In this document: one piece after another, positions 1 to 7,296 of the stretch
Position numbering within the stretch: the first letter of the stretch is position 1
Layout: each line of letters opens with the position of its first letter
Source of the DNA: Xanthobacter autotrophicus
GTDB lineage: Bacteria > Pseudomonadota > Alphaproteobacteria > Rhizobiales > Xanthobacteraceae
Direction: 5' to 3'
Length of the DNA: 64,000 nt
Assembly (NCBI RefSeq): GCF_005871085.1
Contig: NZ_VAUP01000038.1
Coordinates: forward strand, 186,001 to 250,000
Made by a program: the position numbers and the translations under genes
Notes under the pieces: generated by a model
The model's input: only the letters and a program-made list of their open reading frames with translations
Databases searched by the model: none
What the model was told of the DNA's origin: nothing

Positions 1-1
1 C

Positions 2-229
2 ATCAATACGCTTGATGTGGCGCCCGCCGCCTTCGGTCCGGCGGTGAACGACTGGCAGTTCGCGTGGTCGGCGGGCGCGGGTGTGTCCTATGCGCTCTCC
101 TCCGACCTCAGCCTGGATGTGAGCTACCGCTACCTGGACCTGGGGTCGCCGTCCTCTGCGGGGGTGTTCGCTGTAAGCGATACCATCGCCCATCAGGTGC
201 GCTTCGGCGTGCGCTACATGCTGCGCTGA
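2..229 (+). CDS. Outer-membrane beta-barrel protein, C-terminal fragment
   Basis: The reading frame is open from the window edge, so the start is missing. The 75 visible residues show alternating hydrophobic and polar positions and end in a strand with a C-terminal aromatic/arginine pattern (VRFGVRYMLR). A segment resembling LDVSYRYLDLG is typical of the last strands of OmpA-like or OmpW/Omp25-type porin-family barrels. The protein would sit in the outer membrane. The family is inferred from the strand pattern only, and the substrate or role cannot be told. Confidence 0.6.
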   Translation: MNTLDVAPAAFGPAVNDWQFAWSAGAGVSYALSSDLSLDVSYRYLDLGSPSSAGVFAVSDTIAHQVRFGVRYMLR

Positions 230-259
230 GCGGCCGCGACAGGCGGCAAAGGCCAGCCT

Positions 260-667
260 TCAGCGGTTCCGTCCGCGCCGCGCCATGAGCCAGCGGATGC
301 GGTCGGCCAGTTGCTGGGGCTGGTAGGGCTTGTCCACCGCCGGGCCGTCCTCGCACAGGTCGGTGGCCTGGGCGGCGGCCATGGCCGGCGAGCCGGCCAG
401 GACCACATCCATGTGGGGATGGGTTTCCCGCAGCCAGCGCGCCAGCGCAAAGCCTTCCCGGTCGCCAGTCGCTGCGGCGTCGGCGAGCACGATGTCGATG
501 CCCTCGGCCTCCACGTCCAGGATCAGCGCCGCCTCTTCGCCGGTCGCCGCCTCCAGCACCCGGTAGCCGCAGCCGCGCAGATAGTCGGCGATCACATGGC
601 GCACGAGGATGTCGGTTTCCACCACCAGGATCGTCGGGGCGGGCTCGGTTGCATTGGGTTCGGACAT
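260..667 (-). CDS. Receiver-only response regulator (atypical)
   Basis: This 135-residue protein consists of one CheY-like receiver domain and no output domain. The phosphoacceptor Asp lies in IVLAD, and the conserved Lys is in DKPY. The acidic pocket reads ETD instead of EDD, and the conserved Thr/Ser of the fourth strand is replaced (VLAGS). The start ATG overlaps the stop of the upstream receiver gene by one base (TGATG), so the two are translationally coupled. No histidine kinase is visible nearby, so the input is unknown. Confidence 0.8.
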   Translation of the reverse strand: MSEPNATEPAPTILVVETDILVRHVIADYLRGCGYRVLEAATGEEAALILDVEAEGIDIVLADAAATGDREGFALARWLRETHPHMDVVLAGSPAMAAAQATDLCEDGPAVDKPYQPQQLADRIRWLMARRGRNR

Positions 668-1065
668 CAGGAGGATCCGCTTGCGAACTGGGCGTGGATC
701 AGCTGGATCACTGTTTCCACGCTGTAGGGCTTGGCGAGAAAGGGGGCGACAAGGGCCGCCACCGAACTGTCCAGATGGCCGGAGGTGAGGATCACCGGCA
801 GGCTGGGGCGTTCCGCCTTCAGCATGCGGGCAAGCTCGTAGCCATCCAGCGTGCCCTCGGTGCGCACGTCGGTGAAGACCACATCCACGTGCAGGCCGGC
901 AATGATGGCCTCATAGGCCTCCTGCGCCGAGGCCGCCTCGATGACGGTGAGGCCGGCATCCCGCAATTCGCCCGCCGTGACCAGCCGGACGAGGGCATCG
1001 TCCTCGACCAGCAGCACGGTGCGTGCGGCTGCGATTGTACTTGGCGCGAGACCTTGAGCTGACAT
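667..1065 (-). CDS. Receiver-only response regulator
   Basis: This is a 132-residue single receiver domain. It has the acidic pair in LVEDD, the phosphorylatable Asp in VFTD, the Thr/Ser switch in ILTSG and the Lys in AKPYS, so all canonical residues are present. It is the first gene of a two-gene operon with the next receiver, whose ATG overlaps this stop codon. Proteins of this shape usually pass phosphate to a partner or bind a target directly. No cognate kinase is in the window. Confidence 0.85.
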   Translation of the reverse strand: MSAQGLAPSTIAAARTVLLVEDDALVRLVTAGELRDAGLTVIEAASAQEAYEAIIAGLHVDVVFTDVRTEGTLDGYELARMLKAERPSLPVILTSGHLDSSVAALVAPFLAKPYSVETVIQLIHAQFASGSS

Positions 1066-1278
1066 GATCCGATTATTCTTCCGGCGCGGCGTCGAACCTG
1101 AGAACGCCGTTATCGCGCTCCGGTTCCGCTAACCGTCAAAGAGCGGCGCACAAAATCAGGAAAGCCGATGCCTGCCATCCCAACTTTCGATTGGCCGGGG
1201 GCGGCCGGGCCGGTGACAGTGCGCGAGACTTCCGAGTTCGCCTGCCAAATTCGCCTTCCAGAAAACAGGACACCCGCG

Positions 1279-1734
1279 GTGGCAACCACGATCTTCTTCA
1301 TCAACGGGCCGAACGCCAATCTCTACGGCCTCGACCCGTCCGGCACCTACGGCAGCGAGAGCTTCCCGGCCATCGAGGCGCGCTGCCAGGCCCATGCGGC
1401 GGCGCTGGGGGTCACCCTCGATTTCCGCCAGTCCAACCATGAGGGCGTGATCGTGGACTGGATCCAGGAGGCGCGGGCCAAGGCGGATGCCATCGTCATC
1501 AACGCGGCAGGGCTCACCTATACGTCCATCGCCATCCTCGACGCGCTGCTGGCCTTCCCCAAGCCGATTATCGAGGCGCACATGAGCAATGTGTACCGGC
1601 GCGAGCCGTTCCGGCACCATTCCTTCGTCTCCAAGGCGGCGACGGGGATCGTGGCGGGGCTCGGCGCGCTGGGCTACGAACTCGCCATCAGCGCGGCGGC
1701 GAAGCTGGCGCAGGCGGAAGGGGCGCAGAAGTGA
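1279..1734 (+). CDS. Type II 3-dehydroquinate dehydratase-like protein
   Basis: The family trans-dehydrates 3-dehydroquinate to 3-dehydroshikimate and forms dodecamers. I place the start at GTG 1279, with AGGA 8 bases upstream, giving 151 residues, the family length; a longer frame reaches back to 1168. Visible are NGPN (residues 9-12), Tyr24, RQSNHEG, HMSN and the anion-binding arginines in RREPFRHHS. The lid-loop arginine (Arg19 in the M. tuberculosis enzyme) is Asp19 here. It overlaps the next gene (GTGA), a 2-hydroxyacid dehydrogenase, so it may act outside the shikimate pathway. Catalytic competence is uncertain. Confidence 0.8.
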   Translation: MATTIFFINGPNANLYGLDPSGTYGSESFPAIEARCQAHAAALGVTLDFRQSNHEGVIVDWIQEARAKADAIVINAAGLTYTSIAILDALLAFPKPIIEAHMSNVYRREPFRHHSFVSKAATGIVAGLGALGYELAISAAAKLAQAEGAQK

Positions 1735-2690
1735 GCGAGCAGGCGAGCGGGGCGCTGGTGTTCTACAGCGCCGTGGACATCGGGCAGGAGTGGAAGAGCG
1801 CCCTTCAGGCCGCCCATCCCGGCCTCGACGTGCGGATCGCGCGGGCGGAGGACGGCCATGTGGAGGGCGATCCGGCGCAGGTGCGCTATGCGCTCGTCTG
1901 GAAGCCGCCCCACGGCTTCTTCGCGCGATTCCCCAACCTGAAGCTTGTGATCAATCTCGGCGCCGGGGTGGATGCCCTGGTGGCGCGGGATGATCTGCCG
2001 GACGTGCCGGTCACCCGCCTCAGCGAACCCAACATGTCCCAGATGATGGCGTCATTCGTGCTGTTCTGCGTGCTGCGCCACGCCCGCGACATCCCCACCT
2101 TCGAGCGGGCGCAGCGGGAGGGGCGCTGGCACTATGTGCATCCGCGCACGGCGAATGAGACCCGCGTGGGCGTGCTGGGCCTTGGTGACCTGGGCGCGGC
2201 GGCGGCGCTGGAACTGGCCCGCCACGGCTTCGACGTGCGCGGCTGGTCGCGCACCGCCAAGGCGCTGGAGGGCGTTTCCTGCTTCCATGGCCTTGAAGCC
2301 CTGCCCGGCTTCCTCGCAGGCAGCGACATCGTGGTGGTGATGCTGCCGCTGACGTCTGATACGCGCGGGCTCATGAACACCGAGCGGCTGGCGCAGCTGC
2401 CCAGGGGCGCCAAGTTCATCAATGTGGCGCGCGGCGCTGTGGTGGACGAGGCGGCGTTGATCGCGGCGCTGCGCTCCGGCCACATTGCCGAGGCGACCCT
2501 CGACGTGTTCGAGGTGGAGCCGCTACCGGCCGAAAGCCCGCTTTGGGCCATGTACAACGTGCTGGTGACACCGCACCTCGCCTCCGTCGCCATCCCGCGC
2601 ACTGCCGCGCCCCAGATCGTGGAGAACATCCGCCGCATCGAGGCGGGCGAACAGGTTTTGAACCAGGTGGACCCCAAGCGGGGGTATTGA
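1731..2690 (+). CDS. Glyoxylate/hydroxypyruvate reductase A-like D-2-hydroxyacid dehydrogenase
   Basis: The 319-residue protein would reduce a 2-oxoacid such as glyoxylate or hydroxypyruvate with NAD(P)H in the cytoplasm. The dinucleotide motif GLGDLG is at residues 150-155. The catalytic triad of the family is present: Arg234 (NVARGA), Glu263 (FEVEP) and His282 (TPHLAS). It starts with GTG overlapping the stop of the AroQ-like gene, so the two are co-translated. The pairing suggests a shared catabolic or salvage role, but the natural substrate is not shown by the sequence. Confidence 0.85.
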   Translation: MSEQASGALVFYSAVDIGQEWKSALQAAHPGLDVRIARAEDGHVEGDPAQVRYALVWKPPHGFFARFPNLKLVINLGAGVDALVARDDLPDVPVTRLSEPNMSQMMASFVLFCVLRHARDIPTFERAQREGRWHYVHPRTANETRVGVLGLGDLGAAAALELARHGFDVRGWSRTAKALEGVSCFHGLEALPGFLAGSDIVVVMLPLTSDTRGLMNTERLAQLPRGAKFINVARGAVVDEAALIAALRSGHIAEATLDVFEVEPLPAESPLWAMYNVLVTPHLASVAIPRTAAPQIVENIRRIEAGEQVLNQVDPKRGY

Positions 2691-2728
2691 AGCGCGAGGG
2701 GAGGGGGGGCCTCGCGCTTGCGGCGGTC

Positions 2729-2803
2729 GGTCTCTCTAAATTCAAGAAAGAGAACGCGTTGGCCGATCGGCTTGCGATGCAAGCTGATCGGCGCGTGCTC
2801 TAG
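2729..2803. repeat. Palindromic intergenic element (element C) overlapping a stop codon
   Basis: A 14-bp inverted repeat with one G:U pair occupies 2762-2775 and 2779-2792 with a 3-base centre. It is flanked by CTCTAAATTC at 2736 and CTAGAGC-like bases on the other side. The TAG stop of the minus-strand YCII gene lies inside the element. It separates two convergent genes and could act as a transcript-end hairpin. It lacks a T tract and looks like a small dispersed repeat rather than a classical terminator. Confidence 0.55.
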
Positions 2804-3222
2804 CGCTTGGCGATGGCCTCGCGGGCGCGGTCGTGGGGCGCGACCGCCTCGGGGGTCAGGGCCTCGCCGAAATCGGCCATCTCGTAGAGCGGGCGGATCT
2901 CGATCTCGCTCGGGCCGGGCATGGGATTGGGGCAGCGCTTCACCCAGGCGACCGCCTCCTCCATGTCCTTGACCTCCCACAGCCAATAGCCGGCGATCAG
3001 TTCCTTGGTCTCGGCGAAGGGGCCGTCCATGACGATGCGGCCCGGGCCGTCGAAGGCGACGCGCTTGCCATTGGAGGACGGCTTCAGGCCGTCGCCGGAC
3101 AGCATGATGCCCGCATTGGCCAGTTCCTCGTTGAACTTGCCCATGGCCTCCAGCAGTTCGGACGAGGGCATGAGGCCCGCCTCGCTGTCGGCCGTCGCCT
3201 TCACGATCACCATCACGCGCAT
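2800..3222 (-). CDS. YCII-related (DGPF domain) protein
   Basis: The 140-residue protein has the YCII/DGPF signature, with DGPFAETKE and a following YWLWEVKD segment. Such dimeric alpha-beta barrel proteins are often encoded near ECF sigma factors, but their reaction is largely unknown. The ATG at 3222 is preceded by GGAGAG and matches the family N-terminus (MRVMVIVKA). The frame extends further upstream without support. Its TAG stop lies in a palindromic intergenic element. No partner gene is adjacent. Confidence 0.8.
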   Translation of the reverse strand: MRVMVIVKATADSEAGLMPSSELLEAMGKFNEELANAGIMLSGDGLKPSSNGKRVAFDGPGRIVMDGPFAETKELIAGYWLWEVKDMEEAVAWVKRCPNPMPGPSEIEIRPLYEMADFGEALTPEAVAPHDRAREAIAKR

Positions 3223-3343
3223 GTCGCTCTCCTCGGTTTTGGCTGGCCATGGCGGCCTGCATCCCCCCAAGGACGGATACCGGCGGCCGTCCCGACATCC
3301 CATTTGAATTTTACGCTACGTCATCGTGCCGCGCAGCCTCGCG

Positions 3344-3401
3344 AGCAACGCGTTTTCTTCACCCGAACCGGTGCCCACTTCGCTCGAAACCGCTTTAGTC
3401 C
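3344..3401 (-). repeat. Dispersed intergenic repeat, family B copy 1
   Basis: Read on the minus strand, this segment has the same order of blocks as 33500-33552: GACT-AA/TT-AGCG, GTTTTCG, GCGAAGTGG, ACCGGTTCG, then GAAAACGCG. The LysR stop codon (TAA) is inside the first block. Its outer parts are partly self-complementary. It is probably a small non-coding dispersed element of this genome. A weaker relative lies at 48214-48258. Confidence 0.65.
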
Positions 3402-4333
3402 ATGTCCGGCGCGATGGAGCCGGGGGCGAACATGCCACCGGGGGAGAAGGCATCGGACAGGAACCGCGCGAACACCTCCACCGCCGGGCGCATGGGCTGT
3501 CGGCGCAGGGTGAGGCGCATCACCTTCACCGGCGGCAGGCGTTCCTTCAGTGGCCGCACCGCCACCCGGCTGCCGTCATAGGCCATGGTGGTGCGGGGCG
3601 AGGCATTGTGCAGCGTGTAGCCGCGCTTCTGCCCCACCAGGCCCCGGATCAGCTCGTAGGAGCGCGAGCGGTAGGCGATGCGCGGGGTGATGCCGGCGGC
3701 ATCGAACAGGGAGAAGAAATAGTCGCGGGTGTGGGGCAGGTCGTAGAGCAGGAAAGGCTCATCGGCCACGTCCTTCAGCGAGACCACGCTCTTGCCCGCC
3801 AGGGGATGGTCGGCCGCCACCACCAGAAGGGGCGGCAGATCGATGAGGAGTTCGCCTGACAATTCCTCCGGCACCGCATAGCCGTAGGACACGGCGATCT
3901 CCAGCCGGCCGGAGAGCAGGCCGTCGAGGATCTCCCGCTGGTCGCCTTCCTCCAGCTTCACGGTGATGCCCGGCTGCACCTCGGCAAAGCGTGCCAGCAG
4001 CGCGGGCATGAAGCGCGGGGCGATGGTGAGGAAGCAGCCCAGCGCGATTTCGCCCCTCAGGCTGTCGCCCAGCGCCTCGGCGGTCTGGGCGAAATCGCGG
4101 GCGTGGGCGAGGAGATGGCGCGCCTCGTTCACATAGCGCTGCCCCGCCGAGGTCAGCGAGATGCCCCGCGCATGGTGGCGGACGAACAGTTGCAGCCCGA
4201 GATCCGCCTCGGTCTGGGCGATGGCGGCGGAGATGGAGGGCTGGGAGACGTTGAGCTGGCGTGCCGCCTCGGTGACGTTGCCGCAATCGGCCGCCGCCAC
4301 CACGTAGCGCAGGGCGCGCAGGGACACGTTCAT
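3395..4333 (-). CDS. LysR-family transcriptional regulator
   Basis: The 312-residue protein has an N-terminal winged helix-turn-helix (about residues 1-60, with NVTEAARQLNVSQPSISAAI) and a C-terminal periplasmic-binding-protein-like effector domain. I use the ATG at 4333, which matches the family N-terminus (MNVSLRALRYV); a longer frame adds unsupported residues. It diverges from the flavin monooxygenase operon at 4569, so it probably controls that operon and itself. The effector is not known. The stop codon lies in a family B repeat. Confidence 0.9.
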   Translation of the reverse strand: MNVSLRALRYVVAAADCGNVTEAARQLNVSQPSISAAIAQTEADLGLQLFVRHHARGISLTSAGQRYVNEARHLLAHARDFAQTAEALGDSLRGEIALGCFLTIAPRFMPALLARFAEVQPGITVKLEEGDQREILDGLLSGRLEIAVSYGYAVPEELSGELLIDLPPLLVVAADHPLAGKSVVSLKDVADEPFLLYDLPHTRDYFFSLFDAAGITPRIAYRSRSYELIRGLVGQKRGYTLHNASPRTTMAYDGSRVAVRPLKERLPPVKVMRLTLRRQPMRPAVEVFARFLSDAFSPGGMFAPGSIAPDMD

Positions 4334-4568
4334 CGCCAGAGGGCTTCCGGGCGGGCCAAGGCGCTGGATTGAAAAGGCGATCTTGAAAGCGGGCAGGGGG
4401 CGGACGCGACCACGTGGGCAGGACTCCGATGATGAGCCCACTGTGGCGCATTGATCTGGATCATAAAAGCCGATCTTTTCGCCTCAGAGAAAATATTTTA
4501 TCGATCCGAGCGTCGGCTCCACACTCTGCACCAATCCTAGGCATGACCAATTCGGGAGCAGGCGCGAG
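4334..4568. promoter_or_regulatory. Divergent promoter region between lysR and the hpaB-type operon
   Basis: The region contains an AT-rich patch around 4465-4505, unusual for this GC-rich DNA. Two symmetric sites stand out: TGATC-TG-GATCA at 4452-4463 and the perfect palindrome AAAATATTTT at 4490-4499. Either could be part of a LysR box or of a promoter -10 region. The divergent arrangement with a LysR gene is the usual setting for such sites. No promoter could be assigned with certainty. Confidence 0.5.
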
Positions 4569-6023
4569 ATGATCAGGACCGGAGCCGCCTACAAGGACGG
4601 CCTGCGCGACGGGCGCGAGATCTGGATCGACGGCGAGCGGGTGAAGGATGTCACCACCCATGCCGCCTTCAAGCCCATCGTGGATATCAAGGCGCGCATG
4701 TACGACCTCCACCACGAGGAGGCCACCGCCCCGGCGCTGACCTATGTGGAAGACAATGCAGTGCATTCCATCTTCCACCAGCCCCCCACTACCCAGGACC
4801 ACTGGCACGCCAAGCGGCAGGGCGTGGACATCCTGCTGAAGGACGTGGGCGGAGTGGTCACCCGCGTCGGCGACGAGACCATCGGCGAGATGTGGTCGCT
4901 GCAGGACGGCCGCGACATGCTGGCGGCCATCGACCCGCGCTTTGCCGCCAACATCGACAACCACATCAAGCGTGTGGTGGAGGAAGACCCCTTCCACGTC
5001 TCCGCCAATACCGATCCCAAGGGCGACCGCTCCCGCCACATCTCCGAGCGCGACCCGGACATGATGGTGCACGTCACGAAAGAGACCGACGCCGGCATCA
5101 TCATCCGCGGCGCCAAATACGAGACCGCCGCCGCCTATGCGGACCAGGCCTATCTCAAGCCCACCGTGGGCGCCTGGACCGACGAGAAGGAAAGCGACTA
5201 CGCCCTCGGCTGCATCGTGAAGATGGGCGCACCGGGGGTGAAGCACATCTGCCGCTCCGGCTTCGCCGGCCGCACCAATCCGGCCGACTATCCCCTCGCC
5301 AATCGCTACGATGAGGTGGATACGCTGGTGATCTTTGACGACGTTCTCATCCCATGGGAGGACGTGTTCTTCTATCGCTACACCAAGGCGGCCCAGTTCG
5401 TGCGCGGCACGCTGCACCGCTACTCGGCCTATCCTTACGTGCTGCGCCTGCTCTACGTGGCCGACATGATGATCGGCGCGGCACTGTGGAACGCCAAGCA
5501 GACCGGCCTCGACAAGCTGCAGTCAGTGCAGGAGAAGCTGGCGGACCTCGCGGTCTATCGCGAGGGCATCAACGCCCACCTCACCGCCTCTATTGCGCTG
5601 GCCGAGAAGAGCCCGGCGGGCCTGCTGATGCCCAACCAGTCCATCCTCTATGCCGGGCGGGTGCTCGCCTGCTCGCAGCTTCCGGCCATGATGCACGCCA
5701 CCCGAGAACTGATCGGCGGCCAGATCTGCGTGACCCCGAACGTGGCGGCGTTCGAGGCCGAGGGCACCGCGGACTGGCTGAAGAAGTTCTACACCCTCAA
5801 CGACAATTGGGAATCGGAGGACCGCCGCAAGCTGCTCGCCTTCGCGCGTGATCTCGTCTCCTCCGATTATGCCGGCCATCGCCTCGCCTTCGTGCAGTTC
5901 GCCCAGGCGCCGCACTTCAATCACCTGGCGGCGGTCTACAAGAGCTTCGATTTCGAGGGGCCGCTGGATTTTGTGCGCAAGACCGCCGGCCTCTCCGACA
6001 AGGTGAAGGGGTCGCTGAAATGA
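4569..6023 (+). CDS. 4-hydroxyphenylacetate 3-monooxygenase-type flavin oxygenase (HpaB family)
   Basis: The 484-residue protein matches the FADH2-dependent oxygenase component of two-component monooxygenases (HpaB, PvcC, chlorophenol and nitrophenol 4-monooxygenases), which ortho-hydroxylate phenols using reduced flavin from a partner reductase. It has the acyl-CoA-dehydrogenase-like fold, with motifs such as HAKRQGVD near the N-terminus and RSGFAGRTNPADYP in the middle. The next gene, overlapping by four bases, is the flavin reductase, and RidA follows. The exact aromatic or N-containing substrate cannot be read from sequence; HpaB proper is only one possibility. Confidence 0.85.
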   Translation: MIRTGAAYKDGLRDGREIWIDGERVKDVTTHAAFKPIVDIKARMYDLHHEEATAPALTYVEDNAVHSIFHQPPTTQDHWHAKRQGVDILLKDVGGVVTRVGDETIGEMWSLQDGRDMLAAIDPRFAANIDNHIKRVVEEDPFHVSANTDPKGDRSRHISERDPDMMVHVTKETDAGIIIRGAKYETAAAYADQAYLKPTVGAWTDEKESDYALGCIVKMGAPGVKHICRSGFAGRTNPADYPLANRYDEVDTLVIFDDVLIPWEDVFFYRYTKAAQFVRGTLHRYSAYPYVLRLLYVADMMIGAALWNAKQTGLDKLQSVQEKLADLAVYREGINAHLTASIALAEKSPAGLLMPNQSILYAGRVLACSQLPAMMHATRELIGGQICVTPNVAAFEAEGTADWLKKFYTLNDNWESEDRRKLLAFARDLVSSDYAGHRLAFVQFAQAPHFNHLAAVYKSFDFEGPLDFVRKTAGLSDKVKGSLK

Positions 6024-6520
6024 GCGCTCCCATCGATCCGGCGCTGTTCCGCGAGGCCATGCGGCGTATGGCGTCCGGGGTGGCGGTGATCGTCACCGAT
6101 GGGCCGGCCGGGAAGGCCGGGCTCACCGTCTCCTCGCTCGCCTCTTTGTGCATGGAACCGCCCTCGGTCATCCTGTGCATCCACGAGAAGAGCGCGGCGT
6201 TGGCGACCATCGAGGCCAACGGCGTGTTCGTCGCCAACGTGCTCGCCCACCACCAGTCGCGGGTCGCCGACGCCTTCGCCGGCCAGATCCCCGAACTGCG
6301 GGAGGACCGCTTCGCTGCCGCCCGCTGGGACGTGGCGGCGAGCGGCGCGCCGGTGCTCGCCGACGCGCTCATGAGCTTCGATTGCCGGCTCGCCGCCCAC
6401 CATGCCTATGGCACCCACCGCATCGTGGTGGGCGAGGTGACCGCGGTCCACGGCATCGAGGCCGAGGCCGAGCCGCTCCTCTACGCCAACCGCGCCTATC
6501 GGCGCCTTTCCGCTGCATAA
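6020..6520 (+). CDS. Flavin reductase component (HpaC/RutF-like)
   Basis: The 166-residue protein belongs to the FMN-binding split-barrel flavin reductase family, which uses NAD(P)H to supply FADH2 or FMNH2 to a partner oxygenase. The N-terminal pattern FREAMRRMASGVAVIVTDG and the downstream SSLASLCMEPPSVILC and SKS-like (HEKSAA) segments are typical. The ATGA overlap with the oxygenase gene indicates coupled translation at matched amounts. Function as the oxygenase partner is inferred from family and position. Confidence 0.9.
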   Translation: MSAPIDPALFREAMRRMASGVAVIVTDGPAGKAGLTVSSLASLCMEPPSVILCIHEKSAALATIEANGVFVANVLAHHQSRVADAFAGQIPELREDRFAAARWDVAASGAPVLADALMSFDCRLAAHHAYGTHRIVVGEVTAVHGIEAEAEPLLYANRAYRRLSAA

Positions 6521-6530
6521 GGGTTTGATC

Positions 6531-6950
6531 GTGCCCACCCACACCCGCATCCGCCCGTTCAACACCAAGCAGGCCTATCCCGAGCAGAATCTCGACAATG
6601 ACGTGTGCATGGCGGTCCGCGCCGGCAACACCGTCTACCTGCGCGGCCAGACCGCCATGGACCTCGACGGCAACATCATCGGCGTGGGCGATGCCGCCGC
6701 CCAGACCGAGAACGCCATGGCCTGCGCCAAAGTGCTGCTGGAAGAGGCCGGCGCGAAGCTCGAGGACGTGGTGAAGATCGTCATCTACATCACCGACCGG
6801 GCCTATCGCGAGCCGGTCTACCGCGTGGTGGGCGCCTGGCTGAAGGGGGTCTATCCGGTCTCCACCGGCCTCATCGTGCAGGGCCTCGCCAAGCCGGAAT
6901 ATCTGATGGAGATCGACATCATCGCCGAGATCCCCGCCCAGCGGGCATGA
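6531..6950 (+). CDS. RidA family (YjgF/YER057c/UK114) protein
   Basis: The protein of about 139 residues has the RidA fold signature (LRGQTAMDLDGN, ENAMACAKVLLEEAGA and a C-terminal EIDIIAEIPA). RidA proteins hydrolyse reactive enamines and imines to ketoacids; some, such as RutC, serve oxygenase pathways. I choose GTG 6531 because AAGGG at 6519-6523 is 7 bases upstream; a TTG at 6525 sits too close to it. Its place after a flavin oxygenase and reductase suggests it clears an aminoacrylate-type or imine product of that pathway. Confidence 0.85.
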   Translation: MPTHTRIRPFNTKQAYPEQNLDNDVCMAVRAGNTVYLRGQTAMDLDGNIIGVGDAAAQTENAMACAKVLLEEAGAKLEDVVKIVIYITDRAYREPVYRVVGAWLKGVYPVSTGLIVQGLAKPEYLMEIDIIAEIPAQRA

Positions 6951-7296
6951 GGGCGTTGCGGTGCGCGGCGGACGACCCGCGACACGTTCCGCACGGGGTC
7001 CTATCCCGGCTTGACCGGGGGATCCATTCCGCCGCCGGGCCGCTACTCCGAACCAGCCGGGCAGGACGGCGGTGAAGCCCAAGGTCTTTCATCCTCGCGC
7101 CGCCAGCGGCGCGGGGAATGACTGCGTTTAACGCAGTAAAAATGCACTCAAGTGCTTCTAAAATACTTCAAAATGCAATTTTCCTATTTCATTTCTGTGC
7201 GGCTCTACGTACATTTACGTAAAGGCTGCGCGTCGGATCAGGCGGGCGGGTTTCTAAAATCAACCGTCGCAAAGGCGGATCCAGAGGAGAACACGG
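6951..7296. promoter_or_regulatory. 346-bp intergenic region before the ABC transporter operon
   Basis: No gene is seen here. A short GC hairpin (CGCGCCGC-CA-GCGGCGCG) at 7096-7113 may end the ridA transcript. A perfect 17-bp inverted repeat, ACTGCGTT-T-AACGCAGT, occupies 7121-7137 and looks like a regulator site. Downstream, 7137-7215 is AT-rich and holds GCACT-CA-AGTGC near 7147 and a TACGTA-N3-TTACGTA motif near 7207. This is probably the promoter of the transporter operon starting at 7297. Confidence 0.55.

Noticed and set aside
1168-1278. N-terminal extension of the AroQ-like protein
   Set aside because: The extra 37 residues are not in the family, and GTG 1279 has a well-placed ribosome site.
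2543-2803. An 86-residue open frame on the plus strand after the hydroxyacid dehydrogenase start
   Set aside because: It overlaps the end of the dehydrogenase gene in another phase and continues into the palindromic element, with no domain.
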